A stretch of DNA of 64,000 nt from Distichodus sexfasciatus (taxonomy: Eukaryota > Chordata > Actinopteri > Characiformes > Distichodontidae). The notes under the pieces are model-generated. The model was not told the DNA's origin, searched no databases, and saw nothing but the letters and a program-made list of their open reading frames with translations. Numbering within the stretch: position 1 is the first letter of the stretch; each line of letters opens with the position of its first letter. The stretch covers positions 2,279,215 through 2,343,214 of the forward strand of contig JAVGVS010000020.1 of the NCBI GenBank assembly GCA_032718565.1, written 5' to 3'. Shown here one piece after another: positions 1 to 11,414 of this stretch. The position numbers and the translations under genes were made by a program.

Positions 1-298
1 TCCTTCTTTCTTTAAGTTTTAAGTGAATAAAAGGTCAATAGAAAACCACTTTCCTTACAGTGAAGTCCCTACAATAGTATTTATACTCGTCCATTTTCCT
101 GTCTTTCCGTCTCTTCCTCTCAGTCATTAGCACACCAGCTGGATCACTCTCTTCTGCTGATCGCTTTGGGTTTCCAGCACACACTTTTCGTTTTCTCTGC
201 ACTGTCGTGAACAATTTGTTGGGATCTGTTGTAAAAAAAAACCCCCACCATGCTTTCATTTGGCAGCTCAGTAATTACTGAGATTGTCTCTGTTTCTC

Positions 299-451
299 CA
301 CACACACACACACGCACACTCACTCACACACACACACACAGAGCTTTTTTCTCCAGTCTGTCCTTTTCTCTTTTCACTAATTCCTATCACTGTCCTCCTC
401 TTTGGCTTCCTCTCAGTTTGGCTGTGTGTGTGTGTGTGTGTATGTGTGTGT

Positions 452-514
<63 letters not shown>

Positions 515-550
515 TGTGTGTGGCTATTGTGTGTGTGTGTGTGTGTGCGT
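299..550. repeat. (CA)n and (TG)n microsatellites
   Basis: A short CA run at about 299-340 and a long TG run at about 422-550 with a few interruptions. The open frames here are repeat artefacts. Confidence 0.97.
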
Positions 551-698
551 TAAATATTCTTTACTTGTCACATAGACAGTTATACAAATTACATGTGGTG
601 AACCTGGTTCCTCCTAAGACAGGATATATTAAATAGGATTAAGCAGCTAAAACTGTGATCCCCAAATTAATATTATAATTTATTATGTATTCAAATAA

Positions 699-700
<2 letters not shown>

Positions 701-744
<44 letters not shown>
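701..744. repeat. (ATT)n microsatellite
   Basis: About 14 consecutive ATT units in the upstream intron. Confidence 0.97.
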
Positions 745-1279
745 GTAATGTCGGTGTGTGTGTGCTGTGGGCTGCAGGTCTCCTTTGCCACCTGCTTCCA
801 TTATGCTCCTCTTAGGAAACTGTTGTATTGTGAAATTAAAGCACAGTCCAGCGTGGAGTTTGCTTTGGGAATGAGAATGAGAGAGATGTTTATTTTCCTC
901 TTTGGCCCTTAAACATATGGCCTTTCAAACCTGTTGTGATGCAGTTCCACTTAAATACTCACACAGTGGTACAGCATTATTCTCTGCTCTCTACAGCCCT
1001 GCAGCTAATTACTCTATATGTCACCGCAACACCACCTTTGTGTCTTATTCTACTCTCCTTTGTTTGGCTCTTCACACACACACACAGAGACAAGAAGAAA
1101 GAATTTTTTATTGATTTTTTATTGTAAAGTATACATTTTTCAATTATCGTTTTACTTTTACTTTATTCATTTTTTCCTAACCTTTTAACTTCACCTAAAT
1201 ATATCCTTGCTGTCTTAGGCTCAGGTTCGCATGTTTTTGTAACAATGTGAGTGTCAAATAAGATTCTTAAACACATCAC

Positions 1280-1280
<1 letters not shown>

Positions 1281-1333
<53 letters not shown>
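1281..1333. repeat. (TAA)n microsatellite
   Basis: About 17 consecutive TAA units. On the minus strand these give a false poly-tyrosine frame. Confidence 0.97.
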
Positions 1334-1338
<5 letters not shown>

Positions 1339-2867
1339 TATTTTTTAAAACAGTTATTTCCTTTAAATAGTTTATGGTTAAGGACATTTTTGCTACCAGT
1401 TACACATATACATGACACAAGTCAAAATCAACAAATGTCATCTTTATATATACTATACAAGTATATAGATGATGAAGCGAACTGACGGCACCAGTTTTTA
1501 ACATAAGCAGTATATAAATAGAACATAAATACACTTAAACTAGATATAAATATGTACACTTTAAACTAGAAGTAGAGACTGTGTAATTAAGTTACATGCA
1601 GTGTTCAACCTACAATTATGGTCCTAGAGAGTGTCTTTACACTAAATGTGTATTAGATCTGTAACAATTCCAATATGAAAAATTTTATGCAGTCAATTGT
1701 GCACTCACAAACTAATAACAAAACACATCACACAGACCAAACCTCTGTTTCCATGTGCTTATTGCTGCTAACAATTCAGGACAGGAATGTGTACTTATGA
1801 AACAACGACTCATTACTCAGCAGGAGATCAGATGCAATGTGCATTTGGAGTGATGTTTGCATCTCCGTCCGTCCCTCCCTATGGAGACGACTGGCAACAC
1901 TCCATCACTCCCATCCGCTGCCCGTGATTCCCGTTGCCGTGGTGCCGGTTGCCGTGATGCCCACTGTCTTGTCTGACACTGTTGCTGGCCTTCTGGGGGC
2001 TGCAGTCCCATCGGCTCGTTCTCACCAAGAGAAGTTGGCAGTCGTACGGATGTTTGAGGATTGAGCAAATCGAGTGGTGGAGGATTATATGTGACAAATA
2101 ATATGGCAAACCTCGGGGGTTTCTGGAACATATTTGTGACAGTGAACAGCGGAGTTGCGAATCGGCAGATAATGGATTTTCATACAGGAGGTGTTGTACC
2201 AGAGCTGGCACTGCAGCACGCTGATATGAGATCTCTAAGAAAGTTTGTCTCTGGGTGAGACCAAGAAAATACAAAAGTTTTTGTTTAAGAGTATTTTGAA
2301 ATTGGGACTGATCTAATCTTAAACACTGTCATTTTGAGTAGTGCATTGTGTTCTACTTAGCTCTATGTTGCTGACCCTAAGGAAGGGGGCAGTGAGCTAG
2401 CTACCTCTTCTTCCTAATAGTTCAAATGAAACTAATTGTAAAATCAGTCCTGTATAAACATACAATACAGTATAATAAAAAATATATATTTCAAGGACTG
2501 TTTAATATAAGCTAAATCATTTATTTAAAATTACCAATCTTCCATCTTCTAAACACATTAACATCCTTATTTGCAAACATCCCATAAGAGCTGATGTGTG
2601 GACATTTTGTATGTGTTGCTATTTTCATAAATAACGGCTAATAGCTTGCATTAAATCTGGCTACATATACTAAGAATTGATTAAGTGCAATTAACAAAGA
2701 CAGCGGAAGCTTTCTCATTGCTGTAGTCAATAGCCTCATACCTCACTTAGCTGTTTATTTCTGCTGACTAAGAAATAATTAGAACAAGCAATAAAGTATT
2801 TCTTCATAAAATAAGAACTGTCCATAACAGCATTTTTTATAAGCGATTTTCATCAGGTGTCTTTTAT

Positions 2868-2868
2868 T

Positions 2869-2912
<44 letters not shown>

Positions 2913-2941
2913 CATACTGTGTATATATACTGCATACTGTA

Positions 2942-2974
<33 letters not shown>

Positions 2975-2975
2975 T
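2868..2975. repeat. (TA)n microsatellite
   Basis: AT dinucleotide runs broken by short GTATA and CTGTATA segments. Confidence 0.95.
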
Positions 2976-3554
2976 CTATGAATGAAGTATATAGTCTTTG
3001 GGCCTTTGAATTATATTGAAAATTTTTCAGGTGCAACATAAAGTGACTCTTCCAACCCATTAAAGGTTCTTCGTCAAAGCAAAAAAAAGTTCTTCGGCAT
3101 TACTACAAAGAACCTCTTTTGCCACTTCTCTTATTTAAGAGAGTAAGGCAAGGCTTTAAATCCTTTAAGCCATTGCATTTATAGCTGGTTAATGTGGGTT
3201 TATGTAGAAACTGAAGTCTGGAAAACAGCCAATTCTCAAACTGTTTTGTGCCTCATTTAACCTCCAGCTAATGGCTCATGACTTCTAGCATAAGGTAGAA
3301 GTCTTTGAGAGTGCCAATACGTGGAGGAGAATTCTCCCTTCCATCATTTATACGATCAATACTCATATCAAAGGGTCACCAATGTCTGTTTCACCAACTT
3401 TCCCTCTTTTGCTGCTCTCTGGCCCCCTGTGGGAACACAGAGACAGTCTAATCAATCGTGGTTCCAGATTTCTGTGGCCATTTTGTACGTTTAAGTTTTT
3501 AATCATACTGACTAGTGATCATATGGTGATTCCTCATCCTTTGTGTTTTTTCAG

Positions 3555-3821
3555 ACCCTCCTGTGGTGGACCCAGTCTTTCAGGATGTCCGGTCTCCCAA
3601 TTACCAGTCCGTCATCCTTCGCTGCGTTGTGCAGAAGTCCAACCCCAACCGTATAGCCAATGCCCGTTGGTACCGGAATACCATTCCAATTCGGACCCCT
3701 CCTGTGGACCCCCAGGATGTCCCTCAACTACGCTTCAAGCTGGACCCCACCAACAACGGCACATATGAGTGTAAAGTCAGCAACGGGGTCGGGATGTCTT
3801 CCTGCACTTTTGTTGTTTCAG
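3555..3821 (+). CDS. mdga1: MDGA exon: last Ig-like domain
   Basis: The exon encodes 89 codons, phase 1 at both ends. It follows a pyrimidine-rich tract ending in TTTTTTCAG and stops before the donor GTGAGA. The first split codon probably reads D, giving DPPVVDP at the start. Ig features are visible: a first cysteine in ILRC, a tryptophan in ARWYRN, and the second cysteine in the GTYEC motif before KVSNGVG. An N-G-T sequon lies just before that second cysteine. Symmetrical phase-1 exons are typical of single Ig domains. In MDGA proteins this is the membrane-proximal Ig domain before the fibronectin-like domain. Open reading continues past the donor into the intron, but that extension is not coding. 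Confidence 0.92.
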
Positions 3822-4697
3822 GTGAGATACTGCATATACAAACTGGAGATATGAACTATCACATGAAGTTACTAAGTGAACGATTATTTGTCATTGTGAA
3901 CACACCACAGTAACAAATCACAGTGCACCAAAACAAATTGTGAGCTCTACATTTGACCCCTCCATGAAGGACCAGTGGCTAGCTTTTTGGCAGTGCCCGG
4001 GAGCTGTGTTTGGGGGTGGTACCTTGTTCATGAGTACCTTTGCCAGTCCAGAGGTGCATTTCTCAAAAGCATAGTTGGTAAATATGTTAGCTTGGTCCCC
4101 TTTTCATACTCACCCTTTTTCCTCTGAAAGCTTATCTTCACCCGACTCGGGCAAGATGTCTTCCTCAAAACAGCAGTTAAAGCATGCTAACCCTATCAGC
4201 CGCCTCCATCTCCACACCACACACACACAGCTACACCTGTTCACTTAAGAGCTCTTATGGCTATCGTCTTCTGTCTGTAGAAGGAGATTAGTTTTCTGCC
4301 TCAAACCAGACACGGCGATACGATATGTACCACACTTTTTTGTGGAAGACAGTCTTTAGATGAAATTCTTTGTGCTATATTGTTTAGCGACCCATCTTGC
4401 CTGTGTCCAAACACAGTGGCTATGGATATGATTAGTTTTTAGAGATGAGAGAGCTGACCGATGCGGCTGAAGAGGACTAAATAAGCTAAAGTAACCTAGC
4501 CTCAGATCAGCACCTGACTCTATTTGTTGTTTTTTGACAGATTCGATTTGATATTATATATCTAACTGAAGTTATGTGTTATTTCCATGGGCTGAATTTT
4601 TGATCAATATCATTTTGTATACTGTTTACCTGCACAATATAAAAAATTAAATGTATATAAGTGTATAGAGTTAATTAGTTTCTTTTGTATCTTTTAG
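3822..4697 (+). other. intron between Ig and FnIII exons
   Basis: 876 bp, GTGAGA to TTTTAG. It contains a minus-strand SINE-like fragment at about 3881-4055. It also holds a short piece near 4050-4092 resembling the end of the element at 41364-42373. The rest is unremarkable AT-rich DNA. Confidence 0.85.
3881..4055 (-). repeat. family-B SINE-like repeat, fragment
   Basis: Shares, in reverse orientation, the segments seen in the copies at 45690-45930 and 52630-52876: the TTGTGAACACACCACAG end, the CATTTGACCC block, and GGTACCTTG followed by CATGAGTACC. Confidence 0.8.
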
Positions 4698-4846
4698 CTC
4701 GACCTTACAATGCAGAGTTTTACTACGACACTCCGAACCCCATCCGCATTTTGAAGGGCAATAATTACTCCTACAACCTACAGTGGACCCAGAGAGAACC
4801 CAGTGCTGTGGACAGGATTATAGGATACTGGATCAGTGTCCAGCAG
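4698..4846 (+). CDS. mdga1: MDGA exon: FnIII-like domain, first half
   Basis: Acceptor CTTTTAG and donor GTAACC. The exon completes a split alanine codon and encodes ARPYNAEFYYDTPNP, then YNLQWTQREPSAVD, ending in VQQ at phase 0. The LQWTQRE segment with a conserved tryptophan fits the B/C strands of the fibronectin type III-like domain of MDGA proteins. The exon carries an N-Y-S sequon. The other half of the domain is in the next exon, more than 10 kb away. A CA microsatellite begins a few bases after the donor. Confidence 0.92.
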
Positions 4847-4874
4847 GTAACCACAAACACACACACACACACAC

Positions 4875-5160
4875 ACACAGTCTTGTATTACTATCTTTAT
4901 GAGGTCCTTCCATAGAGTCCCATAATGACTAAAGTACATAATTTTACAGCTACACCTAATCCTAACCCTAACCTTAACCTCAGTAACAAAAAGCACATCT
5001 TTTACCTCTTTTAGTTTCTCAAATAAAACAAGCACATTTTCTATAAAGTCATTTTTCCTCATGGGGACCTCTCAAATGTCTCCACAAAGCCCAAAAAAAC
5101 AGATAAAAGTGATTTTAGGGGACAAAAGGTCCCCACAATACGATAAATACATGGCCACAC
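4875..5160 (+). repeat. dispersed repeat with two telomere-like hexamers, flanked by CA runs
   Basis: A unit of about 280 bp starting TCTTGTATTACTATCTTTAT, passing through CTAATCCTAACCCTAACC and ending in a GGTCCCCACAAT stretch. It sits between two CA runs. A close copy lies at 17445-17700 and partial copies at 5180-5400 and 22620-22745. The CCCTAA hexamers belong to the repeat and are not a telomere. Confidence 0.85.
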
Positions 5161-5410
5161 ACACACACACACACACAGGGTGATATCTTGCTATGTTCGA
5201 GAGCTACTTCAATTGAATCCCATAATGACTAGAGACAAATCTCAGTTACTGAAAGCAAAGTGTTTACCTTTTTTACTTTTCACACAAAACCCTTGCAACT
5301 TTCCTATAAAAACATTTTCTCCTCATGACGGCTGCTTCTCACATGCCAAAGATTACTCACAAAACTACAAAAATCTACAAAATATATTTTAGGGGAAATT
5401 AGATCTTCAG
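5161..5410 (+). repeat. degenerate tandem copy of the preceding repeat
   Basis: It follows the same order of segments (ATCTTGCTATGT, CCCATAATGACTAGA, TTTTACTTTTCACA, CCTCATGACGG), strongly diverged. The two copies stand head to tail. Confidence 0.65.
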
Positions 5411-6299
5411 TCATATATAAATCAGATATAAAGCCAGCCAAATTTCTTCCTTTCTTCCTCCCTCCCTCCCTCCCTCCTGCTGCCTCTCTCCATATTGAGT
5501 GTTGGTGTGAGTGAGTAAGTGGGCTGAATAAATGTTTGTGTTTATAATAGGAGTCAGGGGAATTGTATGGGCTGTGTTGAGAGCAGACGGCTGATCGATC
5601 AGAGCTTGTACTGCATTAACAACACTCAGAACCCACCCCTCAAAGGACCCGCACATTTTTACACACACACACGCACACTTGAATCAGAGTGTGACTGCTC
5701 CTTTTCGGTCGCTCGCTTCTCCTCATAAATCCTTTGGCTCCTGCCCTTTTTTTGCTCTTATTCTGTCTGTCTCATCGTCTCTGAGGAGATCCATCACTCC
5801 TTTTATTTGCTTGCGTTTCTGGCTATTCTTGGTTAATTTCTCACTTCTCCTTCTCTCCCCTACTGAATTAAATCTTTCATTTCATACACTCCTGTTTGCT
5901 TTTCAAAACTTTGCTTCTTGTGCAGTTTATAGTGTCTATGTCTATGCATCTCCACTTTTTAGCAATTTTTTGTTACACAATTTTTTTAGACTCACACTTC
6001 ACATTACTCCCATTCACATTTGTGGAAAACTTTTTTAAGGCTGAATTTTTCTCCTTTTAATATTCATTAATACACATGTGACATTAGAGTATCAGTATAT
6101 TATTATTGAAAATGACAGCATGACAAACATGGGCGTACTTGAGAAAATTTAATTAAAAAAATGTCCCAAAGCGAATCAATAATCCTCATGGGAGATCAGA
6201 TCAGTAATCCATCTTTGCAGATTACACACCAAAAATAGATAACAGTGGATTAACAGCATTCTGTAGAGGAACAATGCTTCCAAACCATCCATACTCTGA
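5411..6299 (+). other. intron DNA without recognised feature
   Basis: Low-repeat, pyrimidine-leaning sequence with a short CTCC run near 5455-5475. I see no exon, RNA gene or repeat family here. Confidence 0.5.
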
Positions 6300-7440
6300 C
6301 CGTCAGGTAACATACTACAGCCCACTACAACCTATTACAGCTCATTACACCTAACTACAACTCCGTACAACCCACAGCAACTCATGTACAATCAATCCCA
6401 AGTGATTAAACCCAACTATAATCCCAGCAAAACCTACAATAACACATAACTCATCCCAGCTGAACCCCATCACAACTCACTGCCACCTACTGTAACCCAC
6501 CACAACTTACTAAAACCCACTATAATGTAATTAGAATTCACTACAAAAAAGCACAACCCTGTAAAGTCACTGCAGTCTACTTTAAACCTCTACACATTCT
6601 GTATCAAAGACCACCACAACTCAGTACAACCCAGTAAACCCACTCCAGTCTATTATAAACCTCTACATCTAACTAAAACCCATTACAACCCCACTAAAAC
6701 CAACTACAACACAGTACAAACCAGTAAACCCACTCCAGTCTATTATAAACCTCTACATGTAACTAAATCCCATTACAACCCACTAAAACCAACTACAACA
6801 CAGTACAACCCGGTAAACCCACTCCAGTCTATTATAAACCTCTACATCTAACTAAAACCCATTACAACCCCACTAAAACCAACTACAACACAGTACAAAC
6901 CAGTAAACCCACTCCAGTCTATTATAAACCTCTACATGTAACTAAATCCCATTACAACCCCACTAAAACCAACTACAACACAGTACAACCCAGTAAACCC
7001 ACTCCAGTCCATTATAAACCTCTACATGTAACTAAATCCCATTACAACCCCACTAAAACCAACTACAACACAGTACAACCTAGTAAACCCACTCCAGTCC
7101 ATTATAAATCTCTACATGTAACTAAATCCCATTACAACCCACTAAAACCAACTACAACACACTGCCACCCAGTAAACCCACTGAAGTCTACTATAAACCT
7201 CTACACGTGTCTACATCCCACTACAACCCACCAAAATGAACTACAACACAGTACAACTCAATTAGCCCATTTTATTCTACCATGAACTTTTACATGTATC
7301 TTAATCCCATTACAGTCCTCTACAAAACGACTACAACCCAGTAAAACCTAACACAACACAGTACAACCCAGTAAAACCTAACACAACACAGTACAACCCA
7401 GTAAACTACTACAAACCACCAACATTTTTAACATAATGTC
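6300..7440 (+). repeat. higher-order tandem repeat, about 90-bp unit built from a ~10-bp CTACAACCCA-like motif
   Basis: The segment CCAGTAAACCCACTCCAGTC recurs at about 6631, 6721, 6810, 6900, 6990 and 7080 and degenerates at 7169, giving a spacing of 89-90 bp. Each 90-bp unit is itself made of shorter CTACAACCCA-like pieces. Those short pieces extend in decayed form on both sides (6300-6630 and 7200-7440). Confidence 0.93.
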
Positions 7441-7477
7441 ACCTGGTTGCCACCAACCAGCATAACATTTTTATTAC

Positions 7478-7683
7478 CTGACATAGGTTGTTCATATTGC
7501 ACATGTTGGTGGAGTTTCAGAATTGTTCCTTCATTGCAGGTGAATAATGGCTTCCAAGCAGAAGCATAGTCCTGCCATTGAGTTGTGGACGAAGTTGAGA
7601 ATCCTTTAGCTCAGAATCCATTTACCTGCAATGAAGAAAAAGATTTGCTGCCAACATGTGCAATTTGAACGACCTTTTTCAGT
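7478..7683. mobile_element. palindromic miniature element inserted in the satellite
   Basis: Imperfect inverted repeat. GGTTGTTCATATTGCACATG near 7486 pairs with CATGTGCAATTTGAACGACC near 7655-7674. An inner pair, CTTCATTGCAGGTGAATAATGG and CCATTTACCTGCAATGAAG (about 7531 and 7618), also matches. CTACAAC-type satellite lies on both sides (before 7440 and again at 7735-7870). Confidence 0.8.
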
Positions 7684-7734
7684 TAATCAAAACCGTATGC
7701 CCTCTTCTGCATTGCATTCAAGCCCTTAGATAAC

Positions 7735-7870
7735 CTTCTACACCCACTACAACTCAACTCAGCTTATTACAACCCGTTACAATCACCCAAATGGAAACCA
7801 GGATAAACACACTGCAACACACTCCACAACTCCCAACAACACACTACAATCCACCATAACCCTCTATACA
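7735..7870 (+). repeat. decayed continuation of the CTACAAC satellite
   Basis: ACCCACTACAACTCAACTCAG and similar 10-bp pieces resume after the palindromic element. Confidence 0.75.
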
Positions 7871-8870
7871 GCTCTTTGACCCTGACTGTGGCAGGCTTCC
7901 AGTTCACATGTTGCGTTCCTGTGTTCCTCATTCATATTACATGAACATATTCTTTATATACATACAAATACTCAACATGTTGAACGCCTCTGGTCAGATT
8001 TCCATAAATTTGCATTGGTCAGTGGGTTTGTGACCTAAACAACTGCTGATGCTTGTAACTTGCCAGTGACTTTTTAGAATTTCTTTTTTGTTGTTGTTTC
8101 CCGTTTCAGTTTTTTTTTGTCAACTAATAGAGCAGCCACATATCTGTACAGATTCAGAATGCTACGCTGGCACAACACGCTCCCATACACACTTGTAAAA
8201 CACACACACACACACACACCGACTTCCTTTCTCCCTCGCTCTGTATCTGTCAGCAGAAAGACAGCGATGTGGACTCAGGCTTAACTCCACACGCCCTCCG
8301 TTCAGCGTTGTGTTTTTTTATGTCTGTGCCCTCTCTGTGTGTATCTCAGCATTCACCAAAATGGCACACACACAAACAAACACACTGCCTAAACGTCTGG
8401 AGGACGACTGCTCGCATTTGGGGGTTGGGGGTTGGGACAACGCTGGCACAGCAAAAATGCCATCGCTGTTGGTGGTAGGTAGGAGCGTCTTTGGGTGTAT
8501 GTGTGTGTGTGAGCCAGTGTTTTGCAGCCCTGTTGGATCCCTACTTCAACATTCTAATTGTCTATTCATAGGCAGCGGGCCCAGAGAGGGATGGAGGGAA
8601 AGCGTGATGAATTATGGAGGGTCGGTTGTGGTGGGGGGAGTTGGGAGATTAGTTCCTTGTCTTTGTGCGTATGAATAGCTAATCTGCTCCTTTTTTTATA
8701 CCCACCGTCGCTAAGAGGCCATGGGGAACCGGGAGTCAACATCCTAAAGCTGTTATGTCAAGAAACGTCAGCTTTAGGGTGTGTGTGTCTTTACGTTGGT
8801 GGTGTGTTTTGTGGTGAGTGCAGTGTGGAGGTATGTGGTTTGTAGAATTTTGTCTGTGTGAGTGTGGGTT
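7871..8870 (+). other. intron DNA with short CA and GT runs
   Basis: No gene or recognised repeat apart from a CA run near 8200-8218. From about 8775 the GT-rich minisatellite begins; it is interrupted by the element at 8874-9540. Confidence 0.5.
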
Positions 8871-8873
8871 TAA

Positions 8874-9540
8874 GGGTGTATTAACACCTGGAAAGTCCGT
8901 TAGTTCACTTGCTTTGGTCCGGATCAAATAAAAAGTTTTTTATTCTTTGGTGCAGTTCACTTTCACATTGTAGGCCGTGCAAGTGGACCAGAACTTGTAA
9001 ACAAAACCACATGTGTGCTAAGGTCTTTCAGCCACTGGACAGAAACATGTTGCGGGGTAAAGCGGGAAGCCCAAAGTGAAAGTACACAATCATGGAGACT
9101 TTGCGTGCTGTTCTCCTCGTCCTTATAGCGATATGGGTTATACAGTTACATATGTTTGCAGAAATGTTTGAGTGTCAGGAGCATTTGATGCAACGTCAGT
9201 TTTACAATATGATGCTAGTAATTTTGCAACAGCATGTCTGTGTGTTGTGTAGTGATCCAAACAATCATTTCCTGTAATGCGCCACACCAATGAGAGCCTG
9301 TTAATTCCAAAAAGGTAAGCTTTTTGCAACTTGGTCGGAGATCGGGCTGCTTTCACACCTCAAATGAACCATACCAGAGTTGGTTTGGAACTGAGCCGAG
9401 ACCACCTCTTCAGCTGGGTATCGATCCGCTTGTTTGGTCCGCACCTGAGTTCACACCTGCCCAAAAGGTCTGAAACCAAGGGAGGAAACGAACTTGATTT
9501 CGTTTTAAGTGAATTACACAAGGCGAGTGTGAATACACCC
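8874..9540. mobile_element. Harbinger-like non-autonomous DNA transposon (MITE)
   Basis: Termini GGGTGTATTAACACC and (at the far end) GTGTGAATACACCC are inverted repeats. The trinucleotide TAA stands on both sides (8871-8873 and 9541-9543), matching the TWA target duplication of PIF/Harbinger elements. Length is 667 bp. No transposase is present. Related copies lie at 10309-10770 and 38309-38521. Confidence 0.8.
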
Positions 9541-9543
9541 TAA

Positions 9544-10085
9544 GAGTGTGAGTTGGTTGAAGTGCAACTCAGCAGTTGAGAATGTGTGTGTGTTTATTTT
9601 GGGAAGAGTGTGAAGGTGTGTTGTTTTGTTTCATGTGTGTGTCCGTTCATGCTCAGAGTTGATGAGCGTGTTACTCAGCAGGAGCTAGAGAGTTTGTGTG
9701 TGTGTGTGTGCACTCCATTTATGGAGTTCAAGAGTGTGAGATGAAGTGACACTAAGTGGTTGTGTGTGTGGGTGTGTTTGTGGAAGTGTGTGTGTGAGTG
9801 TAAAGGTGCGTCATTTGTAGAATTGGTCCCGGAGCATGCTTGGAATTTATCAGTGTGAGTTGAAGTTCGACTTAGTGGTCAAGTGGATGTGTGTGTGAAG
9901 TGAAGGTGTGTCCTTTGTAGAACTCGGTCTGGAGCATGCTTAGAATTTACGAGTATACGTTGAAGTGCAACTTAGTGGTCAAGTGGGTGTGTGAATGGAG
10001 TTTGAAGCTGTGTTGTTTGTAGAATTTGAGTCTCCTGCATGCTTGAGAGCTTAAGTGTGCAAGTAAAATTTGTAAGGGTGTGTGA
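9544..10085 (+). repeat. GT-rich minisatellite, about 100-bp unit
   Basis: The segment TTTGTAGAATT/CTCGGTC...GCATGCTT recurs near 9817, 9917 and 10018. Each copy is followed by GAAGTGCAACTTAGTGGTC-like DNA and GT runs. A copy of the TTTGTAGAATTTTGTC part precedes the transposon near 8838, so the array was split by the insertion. Confidence 0.8.
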
Positions 10086-10092
10086 ATCAAAT

Positions 10093-10297
10093 GTCAAGCA
10101 TCTTTACACAGTGCACCACAACCAAATGTGCATTTGACCCATCTGTGAAGGAGCAGTAGGCAGCTAACATTGTTAGCACCTGGGGAGCAGTGCTTGGGGA
10201 TGGTACCTTGCTCATGAGTACCTCAGTGGTACCTTTACCAGTCCAGGATTCGACCTTCCAATCACAAGTCAAACACCCTAACCGTTACGCTGCCCTG
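10093..10297 (-). repeat. family-B SINE-like repeat
   Basis: Minus-oriented copy containing CAGTGCACCACAACCAAATG, GGAGCAGTGCTTGGGGATGG, GTACCTCAGTGGTACC and a B-box-like ATTCGACC region. Confidence 0.85.
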
Positions 10298-10308
10298 AAG
10301 TTATCTCT

Positions 10309-10770
10309 GGGTGTATTCACACTTGGTCCGTTTCAGCCCTCAAAGCAAACTCAGATTGATTAGTCAGCATTTTTTATGGATATGTGAACACACCAAACGA
10401 ACTCAGACCCCTCTGAAACGAACCCAACAGTCCGGTTTGCTTTAAGTCTGCGGCGCGGTTTGTTTAACTGGCGCCTTATGAACACGAAGCGCTCCTGGTT
10501 CGCTTTGACAGTTTTTAAAAAAAAAAGTTAAAAAAAAAAAAAAAAATACACTATGCAGAATGCAAAGCAGTAAAGGTCTGAGAGCTCCATAAGAATTAAG
10601 TATGAACAGAAAAAGGACTGAGGCTCCATCTGAGCTGAAGTGGAGCAGAAAGATAACCGAGTCCCCTTTCAAATGAACTCACAGTGTGAACATCAAAAGA
10701 ACCGAGTTCCCTTTCTGTTGGTCCACTTTTTGGACCACTTCTAGAGGACTGAGTTCGGTTCCTTTAAAGA
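10309..10770. mobile_element. Harbinger-like MITE, truncated copy
   Basis: Starts GGGTGTATTCACACTTGGTC. The same left end is seen at 38309. The expected right inverted terminus is missing; the copy runs up to the next element at 10788. Confidence 0.7.
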
Positions 10771-10787
10771 GGATAATATGTGACCCT

Positions 10788-11414
10788 CCACTGAAAAACC
10801 AGTCGCTTGTCGCAATGGAGGTTTCCGAGAAAAAACACTGTTTATGTTGCGTGGGGTAAAATTCGCGATTTTTTGTTTGTAGTGTTTTGAAACAGTGGAA
10901 GGTCTATACTGTACTGTTGTGAATAAATTAGGCTGAAAAACTTACCTTTTCCATCCTAAAAACGTGACTTTCTTGAGGTGAGGAATTCAATTCCAGCAGA
11001 ATGTTAAAAGTTTCTGTTTTGACCGCTCTACTTCAATATTTACGCTAAATCCACTGGTTGACTAGCGTGAAGATATTTCTCCGGAATCCATCTTCGTCTC
11101 CCAAGTTCAGTTAACCTAACACGGGTAGGCTATCCGTGTGGCTGTGAATGCAGCGTAGGCTACCGTGAATGCAAACGTAGCCGCGACCGCACCAAGCGTC
11201 TGTGAGTGCTACAGCGATAGTCAACTTCAAAGGCAGATTTCTCCCTTTCTCACTTGGCGCGACAGGAGAAACCCGACTCCTTTGAATGTTGATATCTCAG
11301 TCATATGTCGTCCGGTTCATTCGATATAGGTATCGTTTTGAAGCTTGATTTATGCCCTTTCGTGAAAACATAACAATTTTGAAAATTTGCAACAAGCGAC
11401 TGGTTTTGCCGTGG
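10788..11414. mobile_element. non-autonomous DNA transposon with ~28-bp TIRs
   Basis: The left end CCACTGAAAAACCAGTCGCT and the right end, read in reverse, CCACGGCAAAACCAGTCGCT match at all but three of those positions and continue TTGTCGCAA against TTGTTGCAA. Length is 627 bp. No protein is encoded, and the superfamily is not clear from the ends. Confidence 0.82.

Larger units (their letters stand above)
1..3554 (+). other. intron upstream of the first visible MDGA exon (partial)
   Basis: This stretch ends in an AG acceptor directly before the Ig exon, so it is the 3' part of an intron. It holds a CA/TG microsatellite, ATT and TAA trinucleotide tracts and an AT dinucleotide tract. The block at about 1817-2270 has more balanced composition and short open frames on both strands that I do not recognise. 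About 1440-1700 resembles, near its end, part of the repeat at 22741-22966. I see no exon in it. Confidence 0.6.

Noticed and set aside
1817..2274. Candidate gene on either strand (frames of 75-131 codons)
   Set aside because: Frames overlap on both strands, contain repeated CCGTTGCCGTG-type pieces, and show no domain or splice signals.
4950..4985. Interstitial telomere sequence
   Set aside because: Only two CCCTAA-type hexamers, and they recur as a fixed part of a dispersed repeat.
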